DNA of 64,000 nucleotides from Laceyella sacchari (GCF_004343255.1 NZ_SMDD01000001.1:1071284-1135283); one strand, 5' to 3'; positions 33,649 to 43,790 are shown, numbered from the stretch's first letter. Numbers and translations are program-made. Notes: generated by a model not told the origin, from the letters alone.

Positions 33649-33678
33649 CAGCGGTGATGGGGTGTCACCGCTGTTTTC
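33649..33678 (+). terminator. Intrinsic terminator upstream of the gnt promoter
   Basis: Perfect 9-bp stem CAGCGGTGA / TCACCGCTG with a 7-nt loop, followed by TTTTC. Confidence 0.8.
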
Positions 33679-33781
33679 ATGGGCGCGAATCGGTCACGTT
33701 TCGCCGGATTTCTGTCGATATTTTGTTGTCAGATCGAACAAATAATGGAAAATATACAAATTAAATTCTGTCTGATTCAAA

Positions 33782-33834
33782 TTAAAGCGCTTGCATAGAC
33801 GGTCATTTCGTTTATAATACTTGTATACAAGTAC
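33782..33834 (+). promoter_or_regulatory. gnt operon promoter with cre site and GntR operator
   Basis: TTAAAGCGCTTGCA (33782-33795) is a close match to the CcpA cre consensus and overlaps the -35 TTGCAT (33791-33796); -10 TATAAT is at 33813-33818 (16-bp spacer). ATACTTGTATACAAGTA from 33817 is the palindrome bound by GntR in Bacillus subtilis and covers the start site. So catabolite repression and gluconate-relieved autorepression are both expected. Confidence 0.88.
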
Positions 33835-33861
33835 ACTTGTATCCTTTGAGAGGGTGATTTC

Positions 33862-34593
33862 ATGCACATGCCTAATGGGCTTCTCTATCCAGAAAAATGG
33901 CTTTCCAAAGCTTCAACTGGAGATCGTGTAGCCTGTGAGCTTAGAATGCGCATTATCTCGGGCATGATCAAAAGGGGAACGGTTCTGTCGGAAAATAAAT
34001 TGGCCGCAGATTTTGCTGTGAGCCGATCACCCATTCGCGAAGCGCTCAGAACGCTATCAGCTGAAAATATTATCCGCTTGGAACGGATGGGAGCTGTTGT
34101 CATTGGTTTAACAGAAAAAGAAATAGAAGAGATCTATGATGTCCGTCTATTAATCGAATCGTTTGTGTTTGAGCGCCTCGTAAAAATGGACACAGATGCA
34201 TTAGTGATGGAACTTAGCAAAATACTGGAGATGATGAAAGTTGCGGTGAAATATCGTGATGCCGATGAATTTTCTTATCAAGATGTCTTGTTCCACGAGA
34301 CTATCATTCGGTCCATCGGTCATTCTTACGTCTTGATGATCTGGAATAATTTAAAGCCCGTGATGGAGAGTTTTATTCTGCTGTCAATGCGGGTACGCTT
34401 CCAGGAAAAATATGAAGACTTTGCACGGATTATTAAAAATCATGAGCTGTATGTTGAGGCTATAAAAACAAAAGATAGAAACCTCATGCTTAAGTCTTTG
34501 CACCTAAATTTTGATGATGTGCAAGGAGGCGTAGAAGACTTATGGAGGTCGCAACAAATGTTAGCTAAAGGAGTAGGGCAACAGAATGAGTAG
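33862..34593 (+). CDS. gntR: Gluconate operon repressor GntR
   Basis: 243 residues. An N-terminal GntR winged helix (VACELRMRIISGMIKRGTVL, FAVSRSPIREALRTL) and an all-helical FCD ligand-binding domain. RLERMGAVVIGLTEKEIEEI and SFILLSMRVRFQEKYEDFAR follow B. subtilis GntR closely. Gluconate releases it from the operator at 33817. GAGAGGGTG is 8 nt before ATG. The stop overlaps gntK by 8 bp. Confidence 0.95.
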   Translation: MHMPNGLLYPEKWLSKASTGDRVACELRMRIISGMIKRGTVLSENKLAADFAVSRSPIREALRTLSAENIIRLERMGAVVIGLTEKEIEEIYDVRLLIESFVFERLVKMDTDALVMELSKILEMMKVAVKYRDADEFSYQDVLFHETIIRSIGHSYVLMIWNNLKPVMESFILLSMRVRFQEKYEDFARIIKNHELYVEAIKTKDRNLMLKSLHLNFDDVQGGVEDLWRSQQMLAKGVGQQNE

Positions 34594-36127
34594 CTATATG
34601 TTAGGGGTTGACATTGGCACCACCAGTACAAAAGCCGTGTTATTCAGTGAACAAGGCGAAGTGATCCAGCAGGAAAATATCGGGTATCCGCTGTACACGC
34701 CGGATATCTTTACGGCTGAACAAGATCCGGACCAGATTTTTCAGGCTGTGGTGCAAGCCATGACGAATGTTTTGAAACCGCATTCTGACAAGAAGCTGTC
34801 GTTTGTATCATTCAGTAGCGCCATGCACAGCGTGATTGCCATGGATGAAGATGACCAACCGCTTACGCCCTTAATCACATGGGCAGACAATCGCAGTGAA
34901 ACATGGGCGCAAAAAATAAAAAATGAGCTGAACGGACATGAAGTGTATAAGCGAACGGGAACACCGATTCACCCTATGTCGCCATTGAGCAAAATCGCAT
35001 GGCTTGTGCATGAACATCCTGAAATCGCTACCAAAACAAAAAAATATATTGGAATCAAAGAATATATCTTTAAAAAATTCTTTGATTGCTATGTTGTCGA
35101 CTATTCATTGGCTTCATGCATGGGAATGATGAATCTTCACACATTGGACTGGGACGAGGAAGCATTAGCCATTGCCGGGATCACCCGCTCGCAACTATCA
35201 GAGATCGTACCCACAACCAAGATTTTTCGTGATTGCCATCCTCAATTGGCGAAGCAAATTGGGATTGATCCACAGACGCCTTTTATCATCGGTGCCAGCG
35301 ATGGCGTGCTGTCAAATCTGGGCGTAAATGCGATCAGGCAGGGCGAGATTGCCGTTACTATTGGGACAAGCGGCGCCATTCGCACCATTATCGATAAGCC
35401 GCAAACAGATAGCAAAGGAAGAATCTTTTGCTATGCCTTGACAGATAAACATTGGGTGATTGGTGGTCCGGTAAATAACGGCGGAATGGTTCTGCGTTGG
35501 ATTCGGGATGAGTTTGCCTCGTCGGAGATCGAAACAGCCAAAAGATTGGGGATCGACCCTTACGATGTTTTGACAAAAATTGCAGAGCGTGTAAGACCGG
35601 GGTCTGATGGTTTGCTGTTTCATCCCTACTTGGCGGGTGAACGCGCTCCACTCTGGAATCCAGATGTGCGTGGCTCATTTTTTGGCTTAACGATGTCACA
35701 TAAGAAGGAACATATGATTCGGGCTGCATTGGAAGGAGTCATTTATAATTTGTACACCGTGTTCTTGGCCTTGATCGAATGTATGGAAGGCCCGGTGACC
35801 CGCATTCAAGCCACAGGCGGTTTCGCTAGATCAGAGATTTGGCGGCAAATGATGGCTGACATCTTTGAATCGGAAGTGGTGGTACCGGAAAATCATGAGA
35901 GCTCATGCCTCGGTGCGTGCATTTTAGGATTGTATGCCACTGGAAAGAGCGATACGTTTGAGGTCGTTTCTGAAATGGTGGGGGACACCTATAAGCACAC
36001 ACCAAAAGCAGAGGCTGTCCAAGAATATAGAAAATTATTGCCGATATTCATTGATATATCTCGGAAATTAGAAGAAGAATATGTATCGATTGCAAAGTAC
36101 CAACAAAGCTTAATCAACCGTAAATGA
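34586..36127 (+). CDS. gntK: Gluconokinase (FGGY family)
   Basis: 513 residues. The FGGY kinase fold begins MLGVDIGTTSTKAVLFSEQG (phosphate 1 motif), has TIGTSGAIRTI, LLFHPYLAGERAPLWNPD and the C-terminal adenosine motif IQATGGFARSEIWRQMMADI. It makes 6-phosphogluconate from gluconate and ATP in the cytoplasm. The start overlaps gntR; AAAGGAG is 13 nt upstream with a closer AGGG. It is the second gene of gntRKPZ. Confidence 0.95.
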   Translation: MSSYMLGVDIGTTSTKAVLFSEQGEVIQQENIGYPLYTPDIFTAEQDPDQIFQAVVQAMTNVLKPHSDKKLSFVSFSSAMHSVIAMDEDDQPLTPLITWADNRSETWAQKIKNELNGHEVYKRTGTPIHPMSPLSKIAWLVHEHPEIATKTKKYIGIKEYIFKKFFDCYVVDYSLASCMGMMNLHTLDWDEEALAIAGITRSQLSEIVPTTKIFRDCHPQLAKQIGIDPQTPFIIGASDGVLSNLGVNAIRQGEIAVTIGTSGAIRTIIDKPQTDSKGRIFCYALTDKHWVIGGPVNNGGMVLRWIRDEFASSEIETAKRLGIDPYDVLTKIAERVRPGSDGLLFHPYLAGERAPLWNPDVRGSFFGLTMSHKKEHMIRAALEGVIYNLYTVFLALIECMEGPVTRIQATGGFARSEIWRQMMADIFESEVVVPENHESSCLGACILGLYATGKSDTFEVVSEMVGDTYKHTPKAEAVQEYRKLLPIFIDISRKLEEEYVSIAKYQQSLINRK

Positions 36128-36140
36128 GGGGGAAACGAGG

Positions 36141-37487
36141 ATGCCATTGGTTATTGTTGGGATAGGGATCATAGCCTTATTGATTTTAATCATGGGCTTT
36201 AAATTGAACACATTTGTATCATTGATCATTGTTTCATTTGGCGTTGCTCTCTTGCTTGGCATCCCAGTTGGTGATATTGTCAAAACCATTGAGACCGGGT
36301 TGGGCGGTACACTGGGCCACTTGGCGTTAATATTTGGGCTTGGTGCCATGCTTGGTAAGTTAATCGCTGATGCGGGCGGCGCCCAGCGCATTGCGATGAC
36401 ATTGGTCAATAAATTTGGCGAAAAGAATATTCAATGGGCTGTTGTTGTGGCATCATTTATTATCGGTGTTGCATTATTTTTTGAAGTGGGTCTGGTGTTG
36501 CTCATACCGATCGTATTTGCTATATCCAGAGAATTGAAGGTGTCGATTCTGCACCTTGGCATTCCGATGACCGCAGCGCTGTCTGTGACGCACGGCTTCC
36601 TGCCACCTCATCCAGGGCCTACAGTGATCGCAGGTGAGTTGGGCGCAAACATAGGCGAAGTATTGCTTTATGGTTTTATCATCGCGATTCCAACCGTTAT
36701 TTTGGCTGGGCCAGTATTTGCGAAAATCGCTAAAAAGATCGTGCCAGAATCATTTACCAAAACCGGCAGCATTGCCTCTTTAGGTGAACAAAAAACGTTT
36801 AAGCTCGAAGAGACTCCCAGTTTTGGAATTAGCGTGTTTACGGCATTATTACCTGTCATTTTAATGTCTATAGCCACCATCATTTCTTTGCTACAAAAAA
36901 CCATGGGAGTTGCAGACAACCAATTGCTAGCCGCAATCCGTTTTATCGGCGATGCCGGCACTTCGATGTTGATCTCCTTGTTGGTTGCCGTCTATACTAT
37001 GGGATTGGCTAGAAAAATTCCAATCAAGGATGTAATGGAATCTTGCTCAACAGCGATTTCACATATTGGCATGATGCTGTTGATTATTGGTGGAGGCGGT
37101 GCCTTCAAACAAGTGTTGATTGATGGTGGAGTTGGCGACTATGTAGCTGCCATGTTCAAAGGAACCACCTTATCTCCCATCTTACTTGCTTGGATCATTG
37201 CCGCCATCTTGCGCATCTCATTGGGGTCGGCAACGGTGGCCGCGTTGACAACGACAGGGTTAGTTATGCCGATGTTAGGGCAAACTGACGTGAATCTGGC
37301 ATTAGTGGTACTGGCAACAGGTGCAGGTAGCTTAATTGCCTCCCATGTGAACGATGCGGGTTTCTGGATGTTTAAAGAATACTTTGGATTAAGCATGAAA
37401 GAAACCTTTGCCACATGGACTTTACTCGAAACATTGATTTCTGTGTTTGGGTTAGGATTCATTTTATTGCTCAACTTATTTGTATAA
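36141..37487 (+). CDS. gntP: Gluconate permease GntP
   Basis: 448 residues with about 12-14 membrane helices and the GntP-family strings IFGLGAMLGKLIADAGGAQR, LPPHPGPTVIAGELGAN and SLIASHVNDAGFWMFKEYFG. Proton symport of gluconate. GAGGGGGAAACGAGG precedes ATG, 13 bp after gntK. A 34-nt hairpin follows and may set the relative level of gntZ message. Confidence 0.95.
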   Translation: MPLVIVGIGIIALLILIMGFKLNTFVSLIIVSFGVALLLGIPVGDIVKTIETGLGGTLGHLALIFGLGAMLGKLIADAGGAQRIAMTLVNKFGEKNIQWAVVVASFIIGVALFFEVGLVLLIPIVFAISRELKVSILHLGIPMTAALSVTHGFLPPHPGPTVIAGELGANIGEVLLYGFIIAIPTVILAGPVFAKIAKKIVPESFTKTGSIASLGEQKTFKLEETPSFGISVFTALLPVILMSIATIISLLQKTMGVADNQLLAAIRFIGDAGTSMLISLLVAVYTMGLARKIPIKDVMESCSTAISHIGMMLLIIGGGGAFKQVLIDGGVGDYVAAMFKGTTLSPILLAWIIAAILRISLGSATVAALTTTGLVMPMLGQTDVNLALVVLATGAGSLIASHVNDAGFWMFKEYFGLSMKETFATWTLLETLISVFGLGFILLLNLFV

Positions 37488-37497
37488 TCCATTCCCA

Positions 37498-37531
37498 GCA
37501 GTAAAGCCCCGCTTCGGTGAGGGCTTACTGC
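37498..37531 (+). other. Intra-operon hairpin between gntP and gntZ
   Basis: GCAGTAAAGCCC pairs with GGGCTTACTGC with one bulged A, 11-nt loop; no T run, so it is more likely an RNA-processing or stability element than a terminator. Confidence 0.6.
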
Positions 37532-37558
37532 CATTTAGTCAAGAAAGGGGCAGACAAT

Positions 37559-38965
37559 ATGTTAAATACAATCGGTGTTTATGGTTTGGGAGTGATGGGC
37601 AGCAATATCGCGTTAAACATGGCCAGCAAAGGCGAGCGAGTTGCTGTATATAATTACACACGAGATTTGACAGATAAACTGGTACAAAGACTGGAAGGGC
37701 AAACAATTACACCGTACTACGATCTGGAAGCTTTTGTTCAATCCTTAGCCAAGCCGAGAAAAATTTTTATTATGGTTACAGCAGGCAAAGCCATTGATTC
37801 TGTCATTCACTCTTTGCTTCCTTTGCTTGAGGAAGGGGATTTGCTCATGGACGGCGGCAACTCCCATTATAAAGATACGGAACGCAGATACGATGAACTG
37901 AAAGCGAAAGGAATCGGCTACTTGGGGATTGGTATCTCAGGCGGTGAAATCGGCGCTTTAACAGGGCCTTCCATCATGCCTGGCGGAGACCCGGATGTCT
38001 ATGAACGCGTTGCTCCCATTCTTACCAAAATTGCGGCGCAAGTGGAAGGCGACCCTTGCTGTGTTTACATTGGCCCCAAAGGCGCAGGTCACTTTGTGAA
38101 GATGGTGCATAACGGGATTGAATATGCCGATATGCAATTAATCGCTGAAGCCTATACGTTTCTAAGAAAAAAGTTAGGATTGTCGGTCGATGAAATTGCG
38201 GACATCTTTGACGAGTGGAATCAAGGAGAGTTAAAAAGTTATTTAATTGAAATCACGGCAGAGATTTTAAGGAAACGAGATGACATCACCGGATTGCCGC
38301 TGATCGACGTGATTTTGGACAAAGCAGGACAAAAAGGAACAGGCAAATGGACAAGTATACAAGCCATCGATAATGGAATCCCGACATCCATCATCACAGA
38401 GGCTTTGTTTGCTCGGTATATTTCTTCATTAAAAGAAGAGCGGATGGCGGCAGAAACCATTTTGGCAGGGCCTGATGAAGCTCAGCAAAGCTTAGATAAA
38501 CAAGTATGGGTTGAGTATGTCAGACAAGCATTGTACATGGGCAAAGTTTGTGCCTACGCCCAAGGGTTTACACAATATAAAATGACGTCAGAGCTGTATG
38601 ACTGGAAGTTGCCGTTAAAAGATATTGCGCTGATCTTCCGGGGTGGCTGCATCATTCGCGCCAACTTTTTAAATGTCATCAGCGAAGCTTATCAAGAGCA
38701 ACCCAATTTGGCAAACTTATTAATCTCTCCATATTTTGCGGAAAAGGTGAAAGTCTATCAAACTGGATTGCGAAAAGTCGTTTGCGAGGGAATTCAATCA
38801 GGGATCTCTTTCCCATGTTTAAGTGCATCCCTTACATACTACGACAGTTATCGGACTGGAACATCCAATGCCAATTTGCTACAAGCACAACGTGATTATT
38901 TTGGTGCGCATACCTATGAACGGAATGACTTAGAAGGCGTCTTTCATACAAACTGGCAAGCATAA
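37559..38965 (+). CDS. gntZ: 6-phosphogluconate dehydrogenase, decarboxylating (GntZ type)
   Basis: 468 residues. The N-terminal Rossmann motif is IGVYGLGVMGSNIALNMASK, then LMDGGNSHYKDTERR, the family signature IGISGGEIGALTGPSIMPGG, and the catalytic KMVHNGIEYADMQLI. Converts 6-phosphogluconate to ribulose 5-phosphate with NAD(P)+. AAAGGGG lies 8 nt before ATG 37559; the earlier frame start at 37517 overlaps the hairpin. Last gene of the operon, followed by a terminator. Confidence 0.95.
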   Translation: MLNTIGVYGLGVMGSNIALNMASKGERVAVYNYTRDLTDKLVQRLEGQTITPYYDLEAFVQSLAKPRKIFIMVTAGKAIDSVIHSLLPLLEEGDLLMDGGNSHYKDTERRYDELKAKGIGYLGIGISGGEIGALTGPSIMPGGDPDVYERVAPILTKIAAQVEGDPCCVYIGPKGAGHFVKMVHNGIEYADMQLIAEAYTFLRKKLGLSVDEIADIFDEWNQGELKSYLIEITAEILRKRDDITGLPLIDVILDKAGQKGTGKWTSIQAIDNGIPTSIITEALFARYISSLKEERMAAETILAGPDEAQQSLDKQVWVEYVRQALYMGKVCAYAQGFTQYKMTSELYDWKLPLKDIALIFRGGCIIRANFLNVISEAYQEQPNLANLLISPYFAEKVKVYQTGLRKVVCEGIQSGISFPCLSASLTYYDSYRTGTSNANLLQAQRDYFGAHTYERNDLEGVFHTNWQA

Positions 38966-38992
38966 AAAGTGACAAAAAATCTTGATCGAAGC

Positions 38993-39035
38993 AAGCTGAG
39001 ATATACATGGCATATGTATGTTTCAGCTTCTTTTT
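38993..39035 (+). terminator. gnt operon terminator
   Basis: AAGCTGAGATATACAT pairs with ATGTATGTTTCAGCTT (one wobble-rich region) and CTTTTTC follows. Confidence 0.85.
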
Positions 39036-39260
39036 CTTCGCCTTATAAATGGCTTTTGTCCTGTGTCCAAACGTTCTTTGTAATCGCAACCTCTTGTCCA
39101 GCTTGAAAAAACAAAAAAACAGGTTTTCCATTTGGGTAAAAGCGGAAGATGTATGCATCTTGTGATATAGTAATAAGTATACGAAAAATTTAGTCATGCG
39201 GGATTTGATGCGCGACACGCCAACTGCAACTGTGATGAGATTTCAAAGGAGTCAGATACG

Positions 39261-40949
39261 ATGGCGAGAAAATGGTGGAAGGAAAGCGTTGTGTACCAAA
39301 TCTACCCCCGCAGTTTCATGGACAGCAATGGAGATGGGATCGGCGACCTGCGCGGGATTATCTCAAAATTGGATTACTTAAAAGAGTTGGGGGTCGATGT
39401 GATTTGGCTTTCACCCGTTTATCGGTCGCCCAATGACGACAACGGGTATGATATCAGTGATTATCAAGCGATCATGGATGAATTCGGCACGATGCAAGAT
39501 TGGGAAGAATTGCTCGCAGAAGTTCATCAGCGCGGAATGAAATTAATCATGGACTTGGTTGTCAACCACAGCTCCGATGAACATTCGTGGTTTGTGGAAG
39601 CGCGTCGGTCGAAAGATAACCCTTATCGCGATTTTTATATTTGGCGTCCAGGGAAGGACGGCGCAGAACCAAATAACTGGGAATCGTGTTTCAGCGGATC
39701 AGCATGGGAGTACGATGAGACGACGGGAGAATATTATCTTCACTTATTCTCAAAAAAACAACCCGATTTAAACTGGGAAAACCCGAAACTCCGTCGGGCA
39801 GTGTATGACATGATGACTTGGTGGTTGGATAAGGGGATTGATGGGTTTCGAATGGACGTTATCAATTTCATTTCCAAGGACCCTGATTTGCCGGACGTGC
39901 CTAATCCAGAAGGGAAAAGATATGTTTTTGGCGGTCAATATTTCATGAACGGCCCCCGCATTCATGAATTTCTGCAAGAGATGCACAACGAGGTTCTCTC
40001 AAAGTACGATGTGATGACCGTAGGCGAGATGCCGGGTGTCACACCCGAAGAAGCGATCTTGTACACTGCTGAAGACCGCGGTGAGTTAAACATGGTGTTC
40101 CAGTTTGAGCATATGGAGCTGGACTCCGGCCCTGGCGGAAAATGGGATGTGAAGCCTTGGCAACTCAAAGATCTGAAAACGGTTATGACAAAATGGCAAA
40201 AGGCATTGGAGAACAAGGGTTGGAACAGCCTATATTTGAACAATCACGATCAGCCCCGAATGGTTTCTCGCTTTGGTGACGATACTAAATATCGGGAAGA
40301 GTCGGCGAAAATGTTGGCCACCTTTCTCCATCTGATGCAGGGAACCCCCTTCATTTATCAGGGGGAAGAGATCGGCATGACGAATGTCCGCTTTGCTTCC
40401 ATCGAAGAATACAAAGACATCGAAACCTTAAACATGGTGCGAGAGAAAGCGGTGGAAAACGGAGAGGACATGCAAAAAGTGATGCGTGCCATCCATATGA
40501 AAGGCAGGGATAACGCACGAACGCCTGTTCAATGGGATGATTCCAAGCATGCAGGGTTTACTACGGGAACCCCTTGGATCTCCGTCAATCCAAATTACAA
40601 AGAAGTAAATGTCAAGCAGGCCTTAATAAATCCAAACTCGGTCTTCCATTATTACAAGAATTTGATCCAATTGCGGAGAAAGCATGAGATCATCGTTTAT
40701 GGAACGTATGATTTGATATTGGAGAATCATGAGCAAATTTATGCATATACGCGAACATTAGGCGATGAGAAGTTGGTGGTCATTTGCAACTTTTTTAATG
40801 GCACCCCTCGTTTTGAGTTGCCTACCTACCTCCGGTCATATAAAAAATGTGAGTTGATGGTAGCCAATTATGAAGGCGATGGGTCGGGTGACATCGAAAA
40901 CATGGTATTAAGACCATATGAAGCGAGGGTTTATCGGTTGGTTTATTAA
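39261..40949 (+). CDS. malL: Oligo-1,6-glucosidase (GH13)
   Basis: 562 residues, normal for the family. The (beta/alpha)8 barrel has ELGVDVIWLSPVYRSPNDDN, the nucleophile region DGFRMDVINFISK, the acid/base Glu in TVGEMPGVTPEEA and the third Asp in LYLNNHDQPRMVSRFGDD. The Val after MD (MDVIN) is the mark of alpha-1,6-specific oligoglucosidases as opposed to trehalose-phosphate hydrolases. It cleaves isomaltose/isomaltulose and short branched dextrins inside the cell. AAAGGAG lies 10 nt before ATG. Single gene; no transporter adjoins it. Confidence 0.93.
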   Translation: MARKWWKESVVYQIYPRSFMDSNGDGIGDLRGIISKLDYLKELGVDVIWLSPVYRSPNDDNGYDISDYQAIMDEFGTMQDWEELLAEVHQRGMKLIMDLVVNHSSDEHSWFVEARRSKDNPYRDFYIWRPGKDGAEPNNWESCFSGSAWEYDETTGEYYLHLFSKKQPDLNWENPKLRRAVYDMMTWWLDKGIDGFRMDVINFISKDPDLPDVPNPEGKRYVFGGQYFMNGPRIHEFLQEMHNEVLSKYDVMTVGEMPGVTPEEAILYTAEDRGELNMVFQFEHMELDSGPGGKWDVKPWQLKDLKTVMTKWQKALENKGWNSLYLNNHDQPRMVSRFGDDTKYREESAKMLATFLHLMQGTPFIYQGEEIGMTNVRFASIEEYKDIETLNMVREKAVENGEDMQKVMRAIHMKGRDNARTPVQWDDSKHAGFTTGTPWISVNPNYKEVNVKQALINPNSVFHYYKNLIQLRRKHEIIVYGTYDLILENHEQIYAYTRTLGDEKLVVICNFFNGTPRFELPTYLRSYKKCELMVANYEGDGSGDIENMVLRPYEARVYRLVY

Positions 40950-41080
40950 AGGTGTGAGTGAACCATACTGCCTGTGTTTCAAGGGTTATCTCAAGATGCG
41001 TTGGCGCCATGGCGGTCTGCTTTACTGGCAATGCATACATTGAAAATGATAATTAATCTCTGCGAATTTGCCATTTGCTA

Positions 41081-41135
41081 TTGACAAAGGAATATTTCCT
41101 AAGTAATAATTATACCTAGATTATAATTATTGTAG
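41081..41135 (+). promoter_or_regulatory. ahpC promoter and PerR box
   Basis: TTGACA (41081-41086), 17 bp, TAATAA (41104-41109). TTATAATTATTGTAG (41121-41135) matches the PerR consensus TTATAATNATTATAA at 13 of 15 positions and lies just downstream of the start, so peroxide derepression is expected. Confidence 0.8.
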
Positions 41136-41183
41136 TTAGATAAAGGTTATAAACTGCTAACTACTAACAAGGAGGATTTTGAC

Positions 41184-41753
41184 ATGTCTTTAATCGGTAA
41201 AGAAGTAAAACCATTCAAAGCACAAGCTTACGACCCAAAAAACAACAAGTTTATCGAGGTGACCGAGGCTGATCTGAAAGGCAAGTGGAGCGTAGTTTGC
41301 TTCTATCCAGCAGACTTCACTTTCGTTTGCCCAACGGAATTGGAAGACCTGCAAAACCAATACGCCACTCTGAAAGAGCTGGGTGTTGAAGTGTACTCGG
41401 TTTCCACGGATACCCATTTTACACATAAGGCATGGCATGACCACTCTGAAGCAATCAGCAAAATTGAATACATTATGATCGGCGATCCTTCTCAACAGCT
41501 CTCTCGCAACTTTGAAGTGCTGAACGAAGAAGCTGGTTTGGCTGATCGCGGTACGTTCATCATCGATCCGGATGGCGTAGTGCAAGCTGTTGAAATCAAC
41601 GCAGAAGGCATTGGCCGTGATGCAAGCACCGTTGTAAACAAAATCAAAGCAGCTCAGTATGTTCGCAACAACCCAGGTGAAGTGTGCCCAGCTAAATGGC
41701 AAGAAGGTGGCAAAACCCTCAAACCAAGCCTTGATCTTGTAGGCAAAATTTAA
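41184..41753 (+). CDS. ahpC: Alkyl hydroperoxide reductase subunit C (peroxiredoxin)
   Basis: 189 residues. The peroxidatic Cys is in [17 protein letters not shown] and the resolving Cys in [20 protein letters not shown], a typical 2-Cys AhpC. It reduces organic hydroperoxides, peroxynitrite and H2O2 and is re-reduced by AhpF. AAGGAGG is 9 nt before ATG. The codon use is strongly biased (highly expressed gene). ahpF follows after 12 bp. Confidence 0.97.
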   Translation: MSLIGKEVKPFKAQAYDPKNNKFIEVTEADLKGKWSVVCFYPADFTFVCPTELEDLQNQYATLKELGVEVYSVSTDTHFTHKAWHDHSEAISKIEYIMIGDPSQQLSRNFEVLNEEAGLADRGTFIIDPDGVVQAVEINAEGIGRDASTVVNKIKAAQYVRNNPGEVCPAKWQEGGKTLKPSLDLVGKI

Positions 41754-41765
41754 GAGGTATGACCA

Positions 41766-43295
41766 ATGATGCTGGATGCAGATATTAAAGCACAACTTGC
41801 CCAATATCTTCAATTGATGGAAGGCGATGTGCTTCTGAAAGTAAGCGCGGGATCGGATGACGTATCCCGCGACATGCTTGCTTTAGTGGATGAATTGGCC
41901 GCCATGTCTTCCCATATTAAGGTGGAGAAGACATCATTAGAGAGAACGCCGAGCTTTAGTGTGAACCGAATGGATGAAGACACTGGAATTACTTTTGCCG
42001 GCATTCCTCTGGGGCACGAATTTACTTCATTGGTATTGGCTTTGTTGCAAGTAAGCGGAAGAGCTCCGAAGGTTGATCAGCAGGTCATCGATCAAATTAA
42101 AAATATCAAGGGCGAATACCACTTTGAATCCTATATTAGCTTGAGTTGCCACAACTGTCCGGATGTCGTGCAAGCTCTGAATGTGATGAGTGTTCTCAAT
42201 CCTGGTATCTCGCACACCATGATTGACGGTGCGGCATTTAAGGATGAGGTTGAAAGCAAAGAAATCATGGCTGTGCCAACCGTTTTCCTAAACGGTGAGT
42301 TTTTTGGCAGCGGCCGCATGACTCTTGAGGAAATCCTCGCCAAGCTGGGGAGCGGCCCAGATGCATCGGAGCTTTCTAATAAAGACCCATTTGATGTGCT
42401 TGTTATCGGTGGCGGTCCGTCTGGAGCGAGTGCGGCAATCTATGCGGCGCGCAAAGGCATCCGCACAGGCATCGTTGCTGAACGCTTTGGCGGTCAAGTG
42501 ATGGACACGTTGGGGATTGAGAACTTTATCAGTGTGAAATACACAGAAGGTCCCAAACTTGTGGCCAGCCTTGAAGAACATGTCAAAGAGTATGGCATTG
42601 ATGTGATGACTCCGCAGCGTGCTAAGCGCCTGGAAAAGAAAGACCTGATCGAGGTTGAACTTGAAAATGGCGCCGTATTAAAGAGCAAAGCCGTGATCAT
42701 TTCAACAGGGGCGCGCTGGCGCAATCTGGGTGTGCCAGGTGAAGCTGAGTTTAAAAACAAAGGCGTAGCCTATTGCCCTCATTGTGACGGTCCTTTGTTT
42801 GAAGGGAAGCATGTAGCGGTGATCGGCGGCGGCAATTCAGGGGTTGAGGCGGCGATCGATCTGGCAGGCATTGTGAAGCACGTCACGGTGCTTGAATTTA
42901 TGCCTGAGTTGAAAGCTGATGCCGTTTTGCAGGAACGTCTTTACAGTCTCCCTAACGTTACCGTTCTAAAGAACGTGCAAACGAAAGAAATCACCGGCAC
43001 TGACAAAGTGAACGGGATTACTTATATTGATCGGGCGACTGAGGAAGAGCACCACATTGAACTGCAGGGCGTTTTTGTTCAGATCGGCCTCGTGCCAAAT
43101 ACCGACTGGTTGCGTGATACAGTCGAATGCAATCGCTTCGGAGAAATTATCGTGGATAAGCATGGTGCCACGAGCGTTCCTGGCGTATTTGCAGCTGGGG
43201 ATTGCACCGACAGTGCTTACAAGCAGATTATTATTTCGATGGGATCAGGCGCTACAGCTGGTTTGGGTGCCTTTGATTACCTCATTCGAAATTAG
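41766..43295 (+). CDS. ahpF: Alkyl hydroperoxide reductase subunit F (NADH:peroxiredoxin reductase)
   Basis: 509 residues. N-terminal double-thioredoxin-fold domain with the Cxx[17 protein letters not shown], linker, then thioredoxin-reductase domain with FAD motif [24 protein letters not shown] motif [17 protein letters not shown] and the redox-active [14 protein letters not shown]. Ends in [20 protein letters not shown]. Transfers electrons from NADH to AhpC. Tandem ATGs at 41766/41769 after AGAGG. Confidence 0.97.
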   Translation: MMLDADIKAQLAQYLQLMEGDVLLKVSAGSDDVSRDMLALVDELAAMSSHIKVEKTSLERTPSFSVNRMDEDTGITFAGIPLGHEFTSLVLALLQVSGRAPKVDQQVIDQIKNIKGEYHFESYISLSCHNCPDVVQALNVMSVLNPGISHTMIDGAAFKDEVESKEIMAVPTVFLNGEFFGSGRMTLEEILAKLGSGPDASELSNKDPFDVLVIGGGPSGASAAIYAARKGIRTGIVAERFGGQVMDTLGIENFISVKYTEGPKLVASLEEHVKEYGIDVMTPQRAKRLEKKDLIEVELENGAVLKSKAVIISTGARWRNLGVPGEAEFKNKGVAYCPHCDGPLFEGKHVAVIGGGNSGVEAAIDLAGIVKHVTVLEFMPELKADAVLQERLYSLPNVTVLKNVQTKEITGTDKVNGITYIDRATEEEHHIELQGVFVQIGLVPNTDWLRDTVECNRFGEIIVDKHGATSVPGVFAAGDCTDSAYKQIIISMGSGATAGLGAFDYLIRN

Positions 43296-43301
43296 TAAAG
43301 C

Positions 43302-43332
43302 AAAAAGGCTGGGTGTTTTCCCCAGCCTTTTT
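43302..43332. terminator. ahpCF terminator
   Basis: Perfect 12-bp stem AAAAAGGCTGGG / CCCAGCCTTTTT, 7-nt loop. Works on both strands between convergent genes. Confidence 0.93.
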
Positions 43333-43381
43333 GTATTTGAATCCTGAAGAAGTTGGTTGCTTTAAGAAGCTGAGATTTCGT

Positions 43382-43756
43382 CTAATCCTTCAGTTTTTCA
43401 TTTAATATGTTCTCCTCCAATACAGCAAATTTATCGCCGTATACTCTGGTGATATGTTTTTCCCCCCACGCACACAAGGCGTCTAAAATCCCTTTCAAAC
43501 TCCATCCATATTCGCTCAGCTCATATTCCACTTTGGGCGGTACTTGATTATGGACAATGCGATTGATAACCCCATCTTTCTCTAACTCGCGTAACTGTTG
43601 GGTTAACATTTTTTGCGTGATGTTGGGGATCAAACGTTTTAGTTCACTTGTGCGTTTTTTGCCGTGTGTCAGATGGCAAAGGATAACGCATTTCCATTTT
43701 CCCCCTATGACTTCCAATGTAGCTTCAACCGAAATATTGTACTTCTTTTTCTGCAT
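43382..43756 (-). CDS. ytcD: HxlR-family transcriptional regulator (YtcD-like)
   Basis: 124 residues starting MQKKKYNISVEATLEVIGGK; HxlR signature WKCVILCHLTHGKKRTSELK, then RLIPNITQKMLTQQLRELEK and VEYELSEYGWSL. GGGAGG is 6 nt before ATG 43756. The divergent MFS (ytbD) and aldo/keto reductase (ytbE) genes reproduce the B. subtilis ytcD/ytbDE locus, so it probably represses ytbDE. Related YodB/CatR/HypR regulators sense quinones or disulphide stress through one conserved Cys; here Cys lie in WKCVILC and ALCAWGE. Confidence 0.88.
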   Translation of the reverse strand: MQKKKYNISVEATLEVIGGKWKCVILCHLTHGKKRTSELKRLIPNITQKMLTQQLRELEKDGVINRIVHNQVPPKVEYELSEYGWSLKGILDALCAWGEKHITRVYGDKFAVLEENILNEKLKD

Positions 43757-43790
43757 ATGCTTCCTCCCATTCATAGGAACCAAAAAGTAC

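Larger units (their letters stand above)
33118..33781. other. Intergenic region between efflux gene and gnt operon
   Basis: No full-size gene. It contains two intrinsic terminators (33371-33407, 33649-33678) and between them a 15-codon hydrophobic frame at 33597-33644 (MRIFMIFLIVPKSVF) with AAGGAGG 11 nt upstream. A small transcript ending at the second terminator is possible. The first 250 bp show nothing recognisable beyond a short hairpin at about 33281-33303. Confidence 0.45.
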
